Position numbers and translations under genes: made by a program | Notes under the pieces: model-generated | Database searches by the model: none | What the model saw: only the letters and a program-made list of their open reading frames with translations | What the model was told of the DNA's origin: nothing | Shown: positions 1 through 7,952 of the stretch, in pieces | Position numbering within the stretch: position 1 is the stretch's first letter | Layout of the letters: the number at the start of each line of letters is the position of its first letter | From: CAYYNP01 sp964472545 | Lineage (GTDB): Bacteria > Planctomycetota > Planctomycetia > Pirellulales > Thermoguttaceae | Direction: 5' to 3' | Assembly: GCA_964472545.1 (NCBI GenBank) | Contig: CAYYNP010000222.1 | Coordinates: 1-16,948, forward strand | DNA length: 16,948 nt

Positions 1-36
1 GTTGGGGGCTGGGAGTTGGGAGTTGGGGGGCTGCGG
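1..36. repeat. G-rich tandem repeat at left edge
   Basis: The first 36 bases hold four G runs (4-8, 11-13, 18-20, 25-30) separated by CT or AGTT, with the unit GGGAGTT repeated. The spacing fits the G3+N1-7 pattern of an intramolecular G-quadruplex. The element is cut by the window edge, so its full extent is unknown. It lies about 160 bp upstream of the first gene. A simple intergenic repeat is the plainest reading. Confidence 0.5.
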
Positions 37-194
37 ACATCACTTGCCAGTAGCTGGACTCGCAAGAGTTCAGCCTTGGCCGGGCCCTAGCGGTCTTTGT
101 CGCGATCGCGGTCTGTGATAGATTGACGGCGCCGACTCAGTGTAACCAACTTGCTCGACCACGTTTCGCAGGCCCTCGTGTGGAAGGAGCCACC

Positions 195-2813
195 ATGCCC
201 GCCACCGGTTCGATTCGTGTGCGTCAAGCAGGCCGTTTCCCGCTCGGGACATGGCAGCCACCGATAACGCTGTCCTTGCTTCTGGCCGTTATGGCCGCCG
301 ACCAATCCCTGGCCGCTGACGCTCCACGAACGACAACCATCCCCAGCCTGGAGTTCCGCCTCGTCGACGTCGATCCGGACGCGCCGCCGTTGCGGTCGTT
401 CGAGTACTGCTTCGACTTGTACAGCAGCGAGCTGCAGGAGCCGCTGAGCCGGCCGTACGTTGCGTACAGGTCGGACGACGGGATCTTGCGGATTCCACGA
501 CCGTACCCGCCGTTTGGCCGGATTCGCGTGTGGGTCCGTGCGGACGACCTACAGAACAGGTATCGGCTCGGCTACGGGTCGTTTTCGTACCTGATCGATG
601 CAGGCCAGACGGCGGAGCCCGTCACCATCCAACTGGAGCACGGGGTCCTGGTGACCGGAAAGGTCCTCGACGCCGAAACCGGCAAGCCGATTCCCGGCGC
701 CCACGTCGCGCCGTTGAAGTACGGGCATCACACTTCGTGGCCGGACTGGAACGCGTCGGTGAAGACCGATTGCCGGGGGCGCTTTCGACTCACGACGCTA
801 CGCGCGCGGGGGATTTCAGTCATACATTCCGAATATGCCGGCAGCGGATTCGACGACACGCCCTACGAGTTCTCCGCGGGAAGGAACAAGAGAAACGAGC
901 ACGCGCTCGATCGGCAGCAAGAGCAGCCGGAAGTCGACGCCGGTGGTTACGTCTTCCGCCTCTCTCCCTTTCTCAAACTGCGCGGCCGTGTGGTGGACGT
1001 GGATGGGGAGCCGATCGGCGACGTATTGGCGTACTCTGGGTTGCGTGGCCGATCCGACGCCGATGGTCGATTCTCCGTGAAGGTCACTCGTAAGTGGTGG
1101 GGCCAGCGGGAGGATATCGATATCGAGTTCTTCTCTCTGACTCACCGCACGCGGGACGTTCCACTGAAGGACTTCTCATTCGACCGAGAAACGGTGGTGA
1201 CGCTGGAACGATTGCCCTTGATCCAAGGCCAGATCCTGGACGAGAGCGGCAGACCACTGAAGGACTGCACGGTGGAAGTTCGGCCGGAGTCCGAATGGGC
1301 TCGGTTCGATTTCCGTTCGGTTTCCGGCCCCGACGGACAGGGACGATGGGAAATGCCGTTCGACGAGGGCGACGAGGCTTTCACGATACGCGTGTCCGTT
1401 GCCGGTTCCGTCCGCAGTCTGAGACGCTATACACCGGAGGATGTCACACGCGGCCCAATTGTCACGAGGCTCGACGAGGGCCACCGTATAGCGGGGAAGC
1501 TCGTGGCTAACGTGCGACTGGACGAGAAGAGCACACCGTTGGTTGTCCTTCGCGATACGTCGAGCGACTATCCCGGCCAGCAGGCCCGAGTGCAGGCGGA
1601 CGGCAGTTTCGCGTTCCGCGGCCTGCCCGACGGAGCATACACGCTTCAGCTTCGCCCCGCCATCAACTCGCGACGCCGGGCCGAGTCGATGCAAGGCGTG
1701 ATGGTCTACAGCCACATGGGAGTCACCTCGCCCAACAAGCTCTGGGAGCGGACGGTGTCGATTGCCGATAACGACGTGGACGTGGGGGCCATCAATCTGC
1801 ATGAAGCGGGCCTGCTACCCGGTCGGGTCACGGGCGTCGCTTGCGACCCGAGAGCCGCAAACCGGCCGTTCGCCAACGCCTTTGGATACATCTGTATCGC
1901 CAACGACGACTTCGACACGGTCGGGGGCAGTTACTATCTCATGCAATTCATGACCGACGCAAAGGGGCGTTTCCGAATCGACGCCTGTCCGCCCGGGGAA
2001 TACGTCGTGCGGCTGAACAACTATCCCGACGGATACGGTTCCTCCGCCCCGGCAGTGTGGATTCGTGTTGTCTCCGAGGAGACGATCGATCTGCCTCTTT
2101 TTGCACCGGAGGCCGAGCGGCGGCTGGCGATCGACTTCGTGGTGGGGGATGGTTCGTCGCGTGACGTCCACGCGGGAGCTGCGCTGGATGCAGCGCTGGT
2201 TGCCAAGCACACCAATCCACGGACCGGGAGGGTCAAGTACATCGAAGACCCGGGCAAACGGCTGCGTGCGAAGCCGTCCTTGCTCCTTTGCAGGCTGCAG
2301 CCGCTCGACGAGACCGTAACGCACTGGCCGGTCGAGGAAGAGCGGTTTGAGTTCAGTCCTCACGAACTGTTGAACAACACGAAGAGCAAGGCCGTCATTG
2401 CGAACGTCTCGCCCGGTCGCTGGAGACTCACCTTGCGCGTTGTCTACGACGGCGTTGGCACGGTCCGTGAAACGCTGGCGACGCGCGATATCGAACTCAC
2501 CCGAGAGATGATGCCACTGCAAATCGCACTGCCACCGGCGGCGTTGTCCGGGAGATTCAGTGCTTCGGACGGCGGCAGGGTATACGCGACGATCACGGCG
2601 GTTCCACAAGACTCTGGCCAACCGACTCGTGAATGTGGCGGCGACCGTGCCTTTCGGTTCATTGCCCTCGCGCCGGGAACGTATACGCTCCGCCTCCAGG
2701 CCGACGGATGTGAGACCAAGCTCGTGGAAGACGTGGTCGTGCGAAAGGGGGAGACAACGTGGCTGGAAGGCGTCGTGCTGAAACGAATTGCGTCAAAGAC
2801 GACGGGGCCGTAG
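195..2813 (+). CDS. Exported carboxypeptidase-regulatory-like repeat protein
   Basis: An 872-residue protein with no recognised enzymatic domain. The chosen ATG at 195 has a GGAAGGAG ribosome-binding site at 182-189; the open frame runs back to a TTG at 123, but that stretch has no such site. Residues 1-42 look like a long Sec signal peptide with a hydrophobic core (ITLSLLLAVMAA) and an SLA cleavage site. The mature part contains about six Ig/prealbumin-like units of the carboxypeptidase regulatory type. Each starts with a pattern like G-x-V-x-D-x-x-G-x-P-I (near residues 152, 260, 341, 429, 538 and 782) and often ends with a G-x-Y/F-x-L-x-L strand (for example GAYTLQL, GEYVVRL, GTYTLRL). Such arrays are common in planctomycete exported proteins and usually serve as structural or binding scaffolds. 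The gene converges on the RND pump gene with a 23-bp gap. Function is unknown; an extracytoplasmic location is well supported. Confidence 0.85.
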   Translation: MPATGSIRVRQAGRFPLGTWQPPITLSLLLAVMAADQSLAADAPRTTTIPSLEFRLVDVDPDAPPLRSFEYCFDLYSSELQEPLSRPYVAYRSDDGILRIPRPYPPFGRIRVWVRADDLQNRYRLGYGSFSYLIDAGQTAEPVTIQLEHGVLVTGKVLDAETGKPIPGAHVAPLKYGHHTSWPDWNASVKTDCRGRFRLTTLRARGISVIHSEYAGSGFDDTPYEFSAGRNKRNEHALDRQQEQPEVDAGGYVFRLSPFLKLRGRVVDVDGEPIGDVLAYSGLRGRSDADGRFSVKVTRKWWGQREDIDIEFFSLTHRTRDVPLKDFSFDRETVVTLERLPLIQGQILDESGRPLKDCTVEVRPESEWARFDFRSVSGPDGQGRWEMPFDEGDEAFTIRVSVAGSVRSLRRYTPEDVTRGPIVTRLDEGHRIAGKLVANVRLDEKSTPLVVLRDTSSDYPGQQARVQADGSFAFRGLPDGAYTLQLRPAINSRRRAESMQGVMVYSHMGVTSPNKLWERTVSIADNDVDVGAINLHEAGLLPGRVTGVACDPRAANRPFANAFGYICIANDDFDTVGGSYYLMQFMTDAKGRFRIDACPPGEYVVRLNNYPDGYGSSAPAVWIRVVSEETIDLPLFAPEAERRLAIDFVVGDGSSRDVHAGAALDAALVAKHTNPRTGRVKYIEDPGKRLRAKPSLLLCRLQPLDETVTHWPVEEERFEFSPHELLNNTKSKAVIANVSPGRWRLTLRVVYDGVGTVRETLATRDIELTREMMPLQIALPPAALSGRFSASDGGRVYATITAVPQDSGQPTRECGGDRAFRFIALAPGTYTLRLQADGCETKLVEDVVVRKGETTWLEGVVLKRIASKTTGP

Positions 2814-2836
2814 AGTCTCCCAACGCGTCGCGACAC

Positions 2837-5800
2837 TCACACCGTTCGTTCAGTCACCTCCGCTCGGCCCACGGCCCGCAACACGCTTGCCTTGGCCTCC
2901 ATCATCAGACTGAAGAGCGTGGGTACCAGGATCAGCGTGAAGAGCGTGGAGACCAGCAAACCGCCGAGCACGACGGCACCCAGGCCACGATAGAGTTCGC
3001 TGCCGGCGCCGGGGAAGAGAACCAGCGGCGAGAGGCCGAGCACGGTGGTCGAGGTGGTCATGAAGATCGGGCGGATGCGGTTGCGCACCGCGGCCAGGAT
3101 GGCGCGGTTGGGGTCCATCTTCTCGTCGCGCATGTGATTGAGCGATTGGTGGACGATCAGGATGGCGTTGTTGACCACGGTGCCGATGAGGATCACGAAA
3201 CCGAGCATGGTCAGCACGTCGAGCGTCTGGTAGCCGCCGGAGGATAGCCCCAGCACCTTCTGTAGCGGCAAGTAGACGTTCAGCAGTGCCAGGCCGGCCA
3301 GCCCGCCGACGGCACCCAAGGGGACGCTCAGGATAATCACGAACGGATAGAGCCACGACTCGAACAGCGCGGCCATCAAGAGGTAGGTGATCAGCAGCGC
3401 CAGCAGGAAGTTGACCCACAGCGCGTTCCAGGTGTCGCGGAGTTTGTCGGCCGTGCCGGCCAGCCGGATCTGGTAGGCGCCGCCGATCTCGCCGGCGTCG
3501 CGCATCGGCTGGACGATTTGGGCGTCGATGGCGTCGATCGCGGCGGCCAGCGGCATCTGCGGCGGAGGGCTGACGTGGATGGTGACGGCCTGTTGCCGTT
3601 CTCGCCGGTTGATCTGTTCAGGACCGCCGGCCAACGGGTGGTCGGCCACGGCGCCGAGCGTGGAGACATCGGCCGTCGGCGTGGCCATCGCCAGGTTCTT
3701 CAGGTCTTGCGTGTGTTGAACGAACTGCTGGGCGCCGATGATCGTCAGATCGATCTTGTCGCCACCGAGGAAGTAGTCGCCCGCGTGGGCCCCGTCGACC
3801 AGGGCGTCGACCGTGTAGTCTAACTCGTCTTTCGAGAGCTTCATATCGGCCATCTTGTCCCACTTCGGCAGCACTTGGACTTCGGGGCTTTTCAGATCGA
3901 GACTGGGGCTCGGAAAGGCCTGTCCACCCGGCACCGGGCCTTCGGTCGCGGTCACTCGGCGCATGATGCGATTGCCGATTTCGATCAGCCTCTCGATCTC
4001 CGGGCCGGTGATCTCGACGTCGACCGACCGGCCTCCGCCGCCGACGCTGCGGCCGAAAATGCTCATCTGCTGGGCGCGAAGAAACGTCGTGGGGAGTTCG
4101 CCCTGGATGTTGTTGACCAGGTCAACCAGTTCCGACGCCCGCAGCGGATCGGCCGAGCGCAGCCCGAAGAAGACGAACCGCCCGGAGGCGACGAAGAAGT
4201 AATCGTCGATCTGCGGGTAGTCGAGTTCTTCGGCGGTGGTTTCGTCGACGTCCCAATACGGCTCGGTGACGTCCTCCAGCCGCTTGCCCAACTCCAGCAG
4301 CTTGTCGATGTTGTAGCCCGACGGCGGCAGAAGCTGGCCGAAGACCAGGTTGCGGTTGCCGGTAGGCAGATACTCGCGGCTAGGCAGCAGTAGCCAGATC
4401 AGCAGTACGGCCACGCCAACGAAACCCGTCACCGTAACCACGCGCGACGCGATGCCGCGTTGGATTCTCGCGTTAACGCCGACCACGAAGTCGACGAACG
4501 CCTGGCCGAGCCGGTCGAAGAAGGCGAGAAACCGGCGGCGTGAACCGTCCTCTTGTGGTGCGGCGTCGGCCTCGCTGTCGCGGTTGCTGCGGAGGATCCT
4601 AGCCGCCGCGGTGGGGATCACCGTAACGGAGACGATCAGCGACAGCCCGACGGCCGAACTGATTGCCAACGCGATGTCGCGGAACAGTTGCCCGGCTTCC
4701 TCTTCCACGAAGACCACCGGCACAAACACAGCCAGCGTGGTCAACGTCGACGCGATCACCGCCCCCCACACTTCCTTGGCACCGCGTACGGCGGCCGTGG
4801 GCGGATCGTCGCCGGACTGGTAATGGCGAAAGATGTTCTCCAGCACCACCACCGCGTTGTCGACCAGCATCCCCACCGCAAACGCCAGCCCGGCCAGGCT
4901 GATCACGTTGAGCGATCGCCCCATCGCGTGCAGCATCAGAAAGGTGCCGATGATGCTCGTTGGGATGGCCAGAAAGATCACGATCGTGGAGCGGCCGCTG
5001 CGCAGAAAGAGCAGCAGCACGCCGACGGTCAGTAGCCCGCCGACGACGATGTTCTGCCAGACCAGGTAGATGGCCGAGTCGATATACTCGGTCTCGTCGT
5101 AGACCTGCACCAACTCCAGGCCGCGCGGCGCGAGCAGTTCCTCGTTTAGCCGGGCGGCCACGCGACGCAGTTCCTCCATTACGCCCCGTACGTTGGCGCC
5201 CGTCTCGCGGACGCAGTTGACCGCCATACACTCGGTGCCGAAGTTCTTGACCACCGCGGTCGGCTTCTTGTAACCGAGCTCGACCTTGGCCACGTCGCCG
5301 ACGTAGACCGGCTTGCCGTCGCGCCGGGCGATGAGCATCTCGGCCACCTGACGTTCGCTCTTGAACTGCCCCATCACGCGGACCACGTACTTCCGCTTGC
5401 CGTCCCAAATGTCGCCGGCGGTGGCGTCGCGGTTGCGGCGGCGCAGGGCGTTGCGGACGTCGACGATGGTCAGCTCTCGGGCCGCCAGAAGCTGGGGATC
5501 GACGATCACCTGCATCTCGGCTTCGCGCCCGCCGAAGATGTTCGAGTTCGAAACGCCCGCCACCCGTTCGAATTCCGATTCGATCCGATTCTCGGCGAAC
5601 AGACGCAGCTTCGGTACGTCGATTTCATGCGGCAGTAGCTCCTCAATCCGCTCGCGGATCTCCGGATGCTCGGCAACCAAACGTTGAATCCGCCGCGTCC
5701 GCAGGCCGGAGTTGTGTCCCAACTCGACCGGCTCGAGCAGATCGGCCAGGTCCGGATTCGCCTCGCGAAAGGCGGCCACCTCTTCCGACGAAGCCACGCG

Positions 5801-6232
5801 TGGACGCAAGATGAACCAGGCGATGGGATTGTCGAGCGTGCCCGACGTGCTGATTACCGGCTGGTCGGCCTCCGGGGGATACTCGGGCACCTGTTGCAGC
5901 CGCGTGTTGACCTTTAGCATGGCGGCCGACAGATCAGTGCCGACGGCGAACTCCAAGGTGATCGTGCCCACGGAGTTCTGACACTCGGCCGACATCTTCG
6001 TCACGCCTTCGACGCCCTTGAGATGCTCCTCCTGTTCCTGGACAATTTCGCGTTGGATTTCCTGCGGTGCGGCCCTCGGCCAGTTGGTGGTAACGGTGAT
6101 CGTGGGCACCTGCACCTCGGGCGTCAGTTGCATCGGCATCCGCACCAGCCCGATCACGCCGAAAAGCGCAACCAACAGCACGCCGACCGACACCTTGACC
6201 GGATTGCGAACGACGGCTTCGATGAACTGCAT
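2837..6232 (-). CDS. RND efflux transporter, inner-membrane permease (AcrB/HAE-like)
   Basis: A proton-driven RND permease of 1131 residues that expels substrates through a tripartite envelope complex. The ATG at 6232 (MQFIEAVVRNPVKV) is preferred because this is the typical RND N-terminus; the 24-residue upstream extension is translated from a palindromic repeat. TM1 lies near residues 13-33. The TM4 signature GMLVDNAVVVLEN carries D458, the equivalent of AcrB Asp407, but Asn459 replaces Asp408. In TM10, the position of AcrB Lys940 is Asn in VVNNAIL (1021-1022). Both variants occur in other HAE-type families. Between roughly residues 140 and 230 the first porter region is about 50 residues longer than in AcrB, with charged, helix-like sequence. 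The gene follows the adaptor by 107 bp in the same direction, so the two probably form an operon. No outer-membrane channel gene is nearby. Substrate cannot be told from sequence. Confidence 0.93.
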   Translation of the reverse strand: MQFIEAVVRNPVKVSVGVLLVALFGVIGLVRMPMQLTPEVQVPTITVTTNWPRAAPQEIQREIVQEQEEHLKGVEGVTKMSAECQNSVGTITLEFAVGTDLSAAMLKVNTRLQQVPEYPPEADQPVISTSGTLDNPIAWFILRPRVASSEEVAAFREANPDLADLLEPVELGHNSGLRTRRIQRLVAEHPEIRERIEELLPHEIDVPKLRLFAENRIESEFERVAGVSNSNIFGGREAEMQVIVDPQLLAARELTIVDVRNALRRRNRDATAGDIWDGKRKYVVRVMGQFKSERQVAEMLIARRDGKPVYVGDVAKVELGYKKPTAVVKNFGTECMAVNCVRETGANVRGVMEELRRVAARLNEELLAPRGLELVQVYDETEYIDSAIYLVWQNIVVGGLLTVGVLLLFLRSGRSTIVIFLAIPTSIIGTFLMLHAMGRSLNVISLAGLAFAVGMLVDNAVVVLENIFRHYQSGDDPPTAAVRGAKEVWGAVIASTLTTLAVFVPVVFVEEEAGQLFRDIALAISSAVGLSLIVSVTVIPTAAARILRSNRDSEADAAPQEDGSRRRFLAFFDRLGQAFVDFVVGVNARIQRGIASRVVTVTGFVGVAVLLIWLLLPSREYLPTGNRNLVFGQLLPPSGYNIDKLLELGKRLEDVTEPYWDVDETTAEELDYPQIDDYFFVASGRFVFFGLRSADPLRASELVDLVNNIQGELPTTFLRAQQMSIFGRSVGGGGRSVDVEITGPEIERLIEIGNRIMRRVTATEGPVPGGQAFPSPSLDLKSPEVQVLPKWDKMADMKLSKDELDYTVDALVDGAHAGDYFLGGDKIDLTIIGAQQFVQHTQDLKNLAMATPTADVSTLGAVADHPLAGGPEQINRRERQQAVTIHVSPPPQMPLAAAIDAIDAQIVQPMRDAGEIGGAYQIRLAGTADKLRDTWNALWVNFLLALLITYLLMAALFESWLYPFVIILSVPLGAVGGLAGLALLNVYLPLQKVLGLSSGGYQTLDVLTMLGFVILIGTVVNNAILIVHQSLNHMRDEKMDPNRAILAAVRNRIRPIFMTTSTTVLGLSPLVLFPGAGSELYRGLGAVVLGGLLVSTLFTLILVPTLFSLMMEAKASVLRAVGRAEVTERTV

Positions 6233-6248
6233 GGCACGCCTGCTCGGG

Positions 6249-6327
6249 GCGAAAAAGGGGACAGGTACATTTTGCCGGAACGGCCCGCAGGGTGCTTCGC
6301 ACAAAATGTACCTGTCCCCTTTTTCGC
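6249..6327. repeat. 26-bp perfect inverted repeat (REP-like palindrome)
   Basis: Left arm 6249-6274 and right arm 6302-6327 are perfect reverse complements over 26 bp, separated by 27 nt (6275-6301). The arms contain GGGGACAGGTACATTTTG and its complement. The loop end can form a smaller stem, GTGC-TTC-GCAC (6292-6302). The element fills most of the 107-bp gap between the adaptor stop and the pump start. In a transcript it would form a very stable hairpin just upstream of the pump's start region. Perfect arms and lack of coding sense suggest a dispersed palindromic repeat of the REP/RAYT-mobilised kind, but no transposase is in the window. It could also act as an mRNA-processing or attenuation structure. 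Confidence 0.85.
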
Positions 6328-6339
6328 TGCCTCACGACA

Positions 6340-7632
6340 CTAATTCTCGGGGATCACAATCAAAGGACGTCCGGGAAACAACCGCTCGTTGCCCTCCACC
6401 ACCACACGGTCGCCCGGTTTCAGTTCTCCGCGCACGGAGATCAGTTCTCCAACGCCGGGGCCGAGTACCACGGTCACCGGGCGGGCAATCCCGTCGGGAG
6501 GTGGACCGGGCATCGCACCATCGGGGCCGCCGGGTCCGCCGCCCGGCGGCATTGGATCGGCCACGTAGACGACCGGCAGCCGGCCGCCCAGCACGACGGC
6601 GTCTTTGGGAATCAATAGCGCCGGGCCTTTTCCGCCTACCGGCAAACTCACGCGAGCGAGCATGCCGGCCTTCAGCAGCATGCCGCCCGCGGTGGCCGTG
6701 TTTTCCAACTTCAACTTCACCGGGAAACTCCGCGAGCGGACGTCGCCCTGTTGAACGATCGCCACGACCGTGGCCTTCTTCGACTTGGCGGAAACGGCCT
6801 CAATGGTCACGTCGCCCTCGGTGACGCCCTTTTCCAGCGCCGAGACGACCTCCTCCGGCACGGGCACTTCGACGTAGACGGAACTCAAATCGAGCAACTC
6901 GGCCACCGGAGCCCCTTTGGCGACCCACTGTCCTTGCTCGGTATGCTCTTTCGAGACGTAGCCGGCAAACGGCGCGGTTATCGTGTGTCGTTGCTTTTCG
7001 ATTTCCAACTGCGCGACGACCTGCCCTTGAGCCACGACTTTGGCGTTTGCCTGGGCGTATTGCTCCGCTTCGGTAAGCTGCAAGACCGACCAGGCGGCTC
7101 GGCTTTCCGTCGCTCGGTGAATGGCCGCGATCGCGGCTTGCTCCCGCTCTTCCATCGCCTCGTCGCTGATGGCGTTGTTGGCTTTGAGCTTCCGGGCGCG
7201 CGCCAGCCGGACGCGTACGTACTGCTCGATCGCGTCGGCCGCCTGCATGCGGGCCTGCGCTTCTTCGATCTGCTTTGGGAGCCCCTTTTGCAGTTCGGCG
7301 TAGAGTTGCTCCAAGGCGACGAGTTCTGCCTTGGCAGCCTCCAGTTGGGCCTCCAACAGATCGGTCTCCAGCTTCGCCAACGGGACCTTCTGCAAGACTT
7401 CATCGCCCTCGCGAACGCTCATCTCGGTCACCAGTCCGTCGATCGGGCTGGCCACGACGCTGGTTCGCCAGGGCACCACGCTGCCGACGAACGTCCGCCG
7501 AACGTCCAGTTCACGCTCTTCGACCGGTGCCACCTTGACCTGCGCCGGCGGCATTTGCGCCGTGGCACCCGAGGCCAACGCAAAAAGAACGCCGGCAGCC
7601 GTCGCAACCGCCCGCAATAAACGAATGATCAT
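6340..7632 (-). CDS. RND efflux periplasmic adaptor (HlyD/AcrA family)
   Basis: A 430-residue membrane-fusion protein that links the RND permease to an outer-membrane channel. The start at 7632 has GAGAGG nine bases upstream and yields a clean signal peptide (MIIRLLRAVATAAGVLFALASGATA, cleavage after residue 25). The open frame continues 71 codons further upstream but reads through intergenic repeat sequence. The first half-lipoyl motif is SPIDGLVTEMSVREGDEV (62-79). A long alpha-helical hairpin follows (about 93-213), then the second half-lipoyl segment APFAGYVSKEHTEQGQWV (220-237), a beta-barrel region (250-330) and a membrane-proximal domain. A Gly/Pro-rich stretch (about 360-384, PPGGGPGGPDG) interrupts the membrane-proximal domain and looks like a flexible loop. 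The pump gene lies directly downstream on the same strand. Confidence 0.93.
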   Translation of the reverse strand: MIIRLLRAVATAAGVLFALASGATAQMPPAQVKVAPVEERELDVRRTFVGSVVPWRTSVVASPIDGLVTEMSVREGDEVLQKVPLAKLETDLLEAQLEAAKAELVALEQLYAELQKGLPKQIEEAQARMQAADAIEQYVRVRLARARKLKANNAISDEAMEEREQAAIAAIHRATESRAAWSVLQLTEAEQYAQANAKVVAQGQVVAQLEIEKQRHTITAPFAGYVSKEHTEQGQWVAKGAPVAELLDLSSVYVEVPVPEEVVSALEKGVTEGDVTIEAVSAKSKKATVVAIVQQGDVRSRSFPVKLKLENTATAGGMLLKAGMLARVSLPVGGKGPALLIPKDAVVLGGRLPVVYVADPMPPGGGPGGPDGAMPGPPPDGIARPVTVVLGPGVGELISVRGELKPGDRVVVEGNERLFPGRPLIVIPEN

Positions 7633-7952
7633 GGCATGAAACCTCTCGGCCGAATCGCGTGCGTTACCGGCCCTTTGAAGCAGGCCCCGAGTGCCGAGTA
7701 CATCGTGCCTTCGGACAGCATAGCTGTGCCACTGCTTCGCAGAAGCAGTGTTCCCCCGGAGACGCACGAACGAGACTGCTGCTGCGAAGCAAGAGCACGT
7801 ACTCGCCTGCAAGCCACGAGACTGCACTTCTCCAACCGCTTCCATGCTAGCTCGCTACAAGAATCCCGTCAAGCAAAGGCGGCCCATGTATGCCAAGTGT
7901 CTCGATCCGGACGACCGATACGGGCGTATTGTGCGGACGATGCACACCACGA
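7633..7952. other. Intergenic region upstream of the pump operon
   Basis: These 320 bases between the channel stop and the adaptor start hold no convincing gene. Open frames here are shadows running through repeat sequence. Visible structure is the double hairpin at 7715-7750 and a small palindrome, ATACG-GG-CGTAT, at 7918-7929. The adaptor's ribosome-binding site lies at its left end. A promoter for the adaptor-pump pair would be expected here, but I could not pick out a convincing -35/-10 pair. Confidence 0.6.
7715..7750. repeat. Double hairpin, REP-like
   Basis: Two stems lie back to back: ACAGC-ATA-GCTGT (7715-7727) and CACTGCTTC-GCA-GAAGCAGTG (7730-7750), the latter a perfect 9-bp stem with a 3-nt loop. 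No T-run follows on either strand, so it is not a classical intrinsic terminator. It lies about 83 bp upstream of the adaptor start, in the mscS-adaptor gap. The two-stem arrangement resembles a REP/BIME unit. Its sequence is unrelated to the other palindromes in this window. Confidence 0.65.

Noticed and set aside
6233..6304. 24-codon N-terminal extension of the RND pump (start at 6304)
   Set aside because: The extension is translated from the palindromic repeat and does not resemble an RND N-terminus; MQFIEAVVRNP at 6232 does.
7633..7845. 71-codon N-terminal extension of the adaptor
   Set aside because: It precedes a good signal peptide with its own ribosome-binding site and runs through the double-hairpin repeat, so it is not protein-coding.
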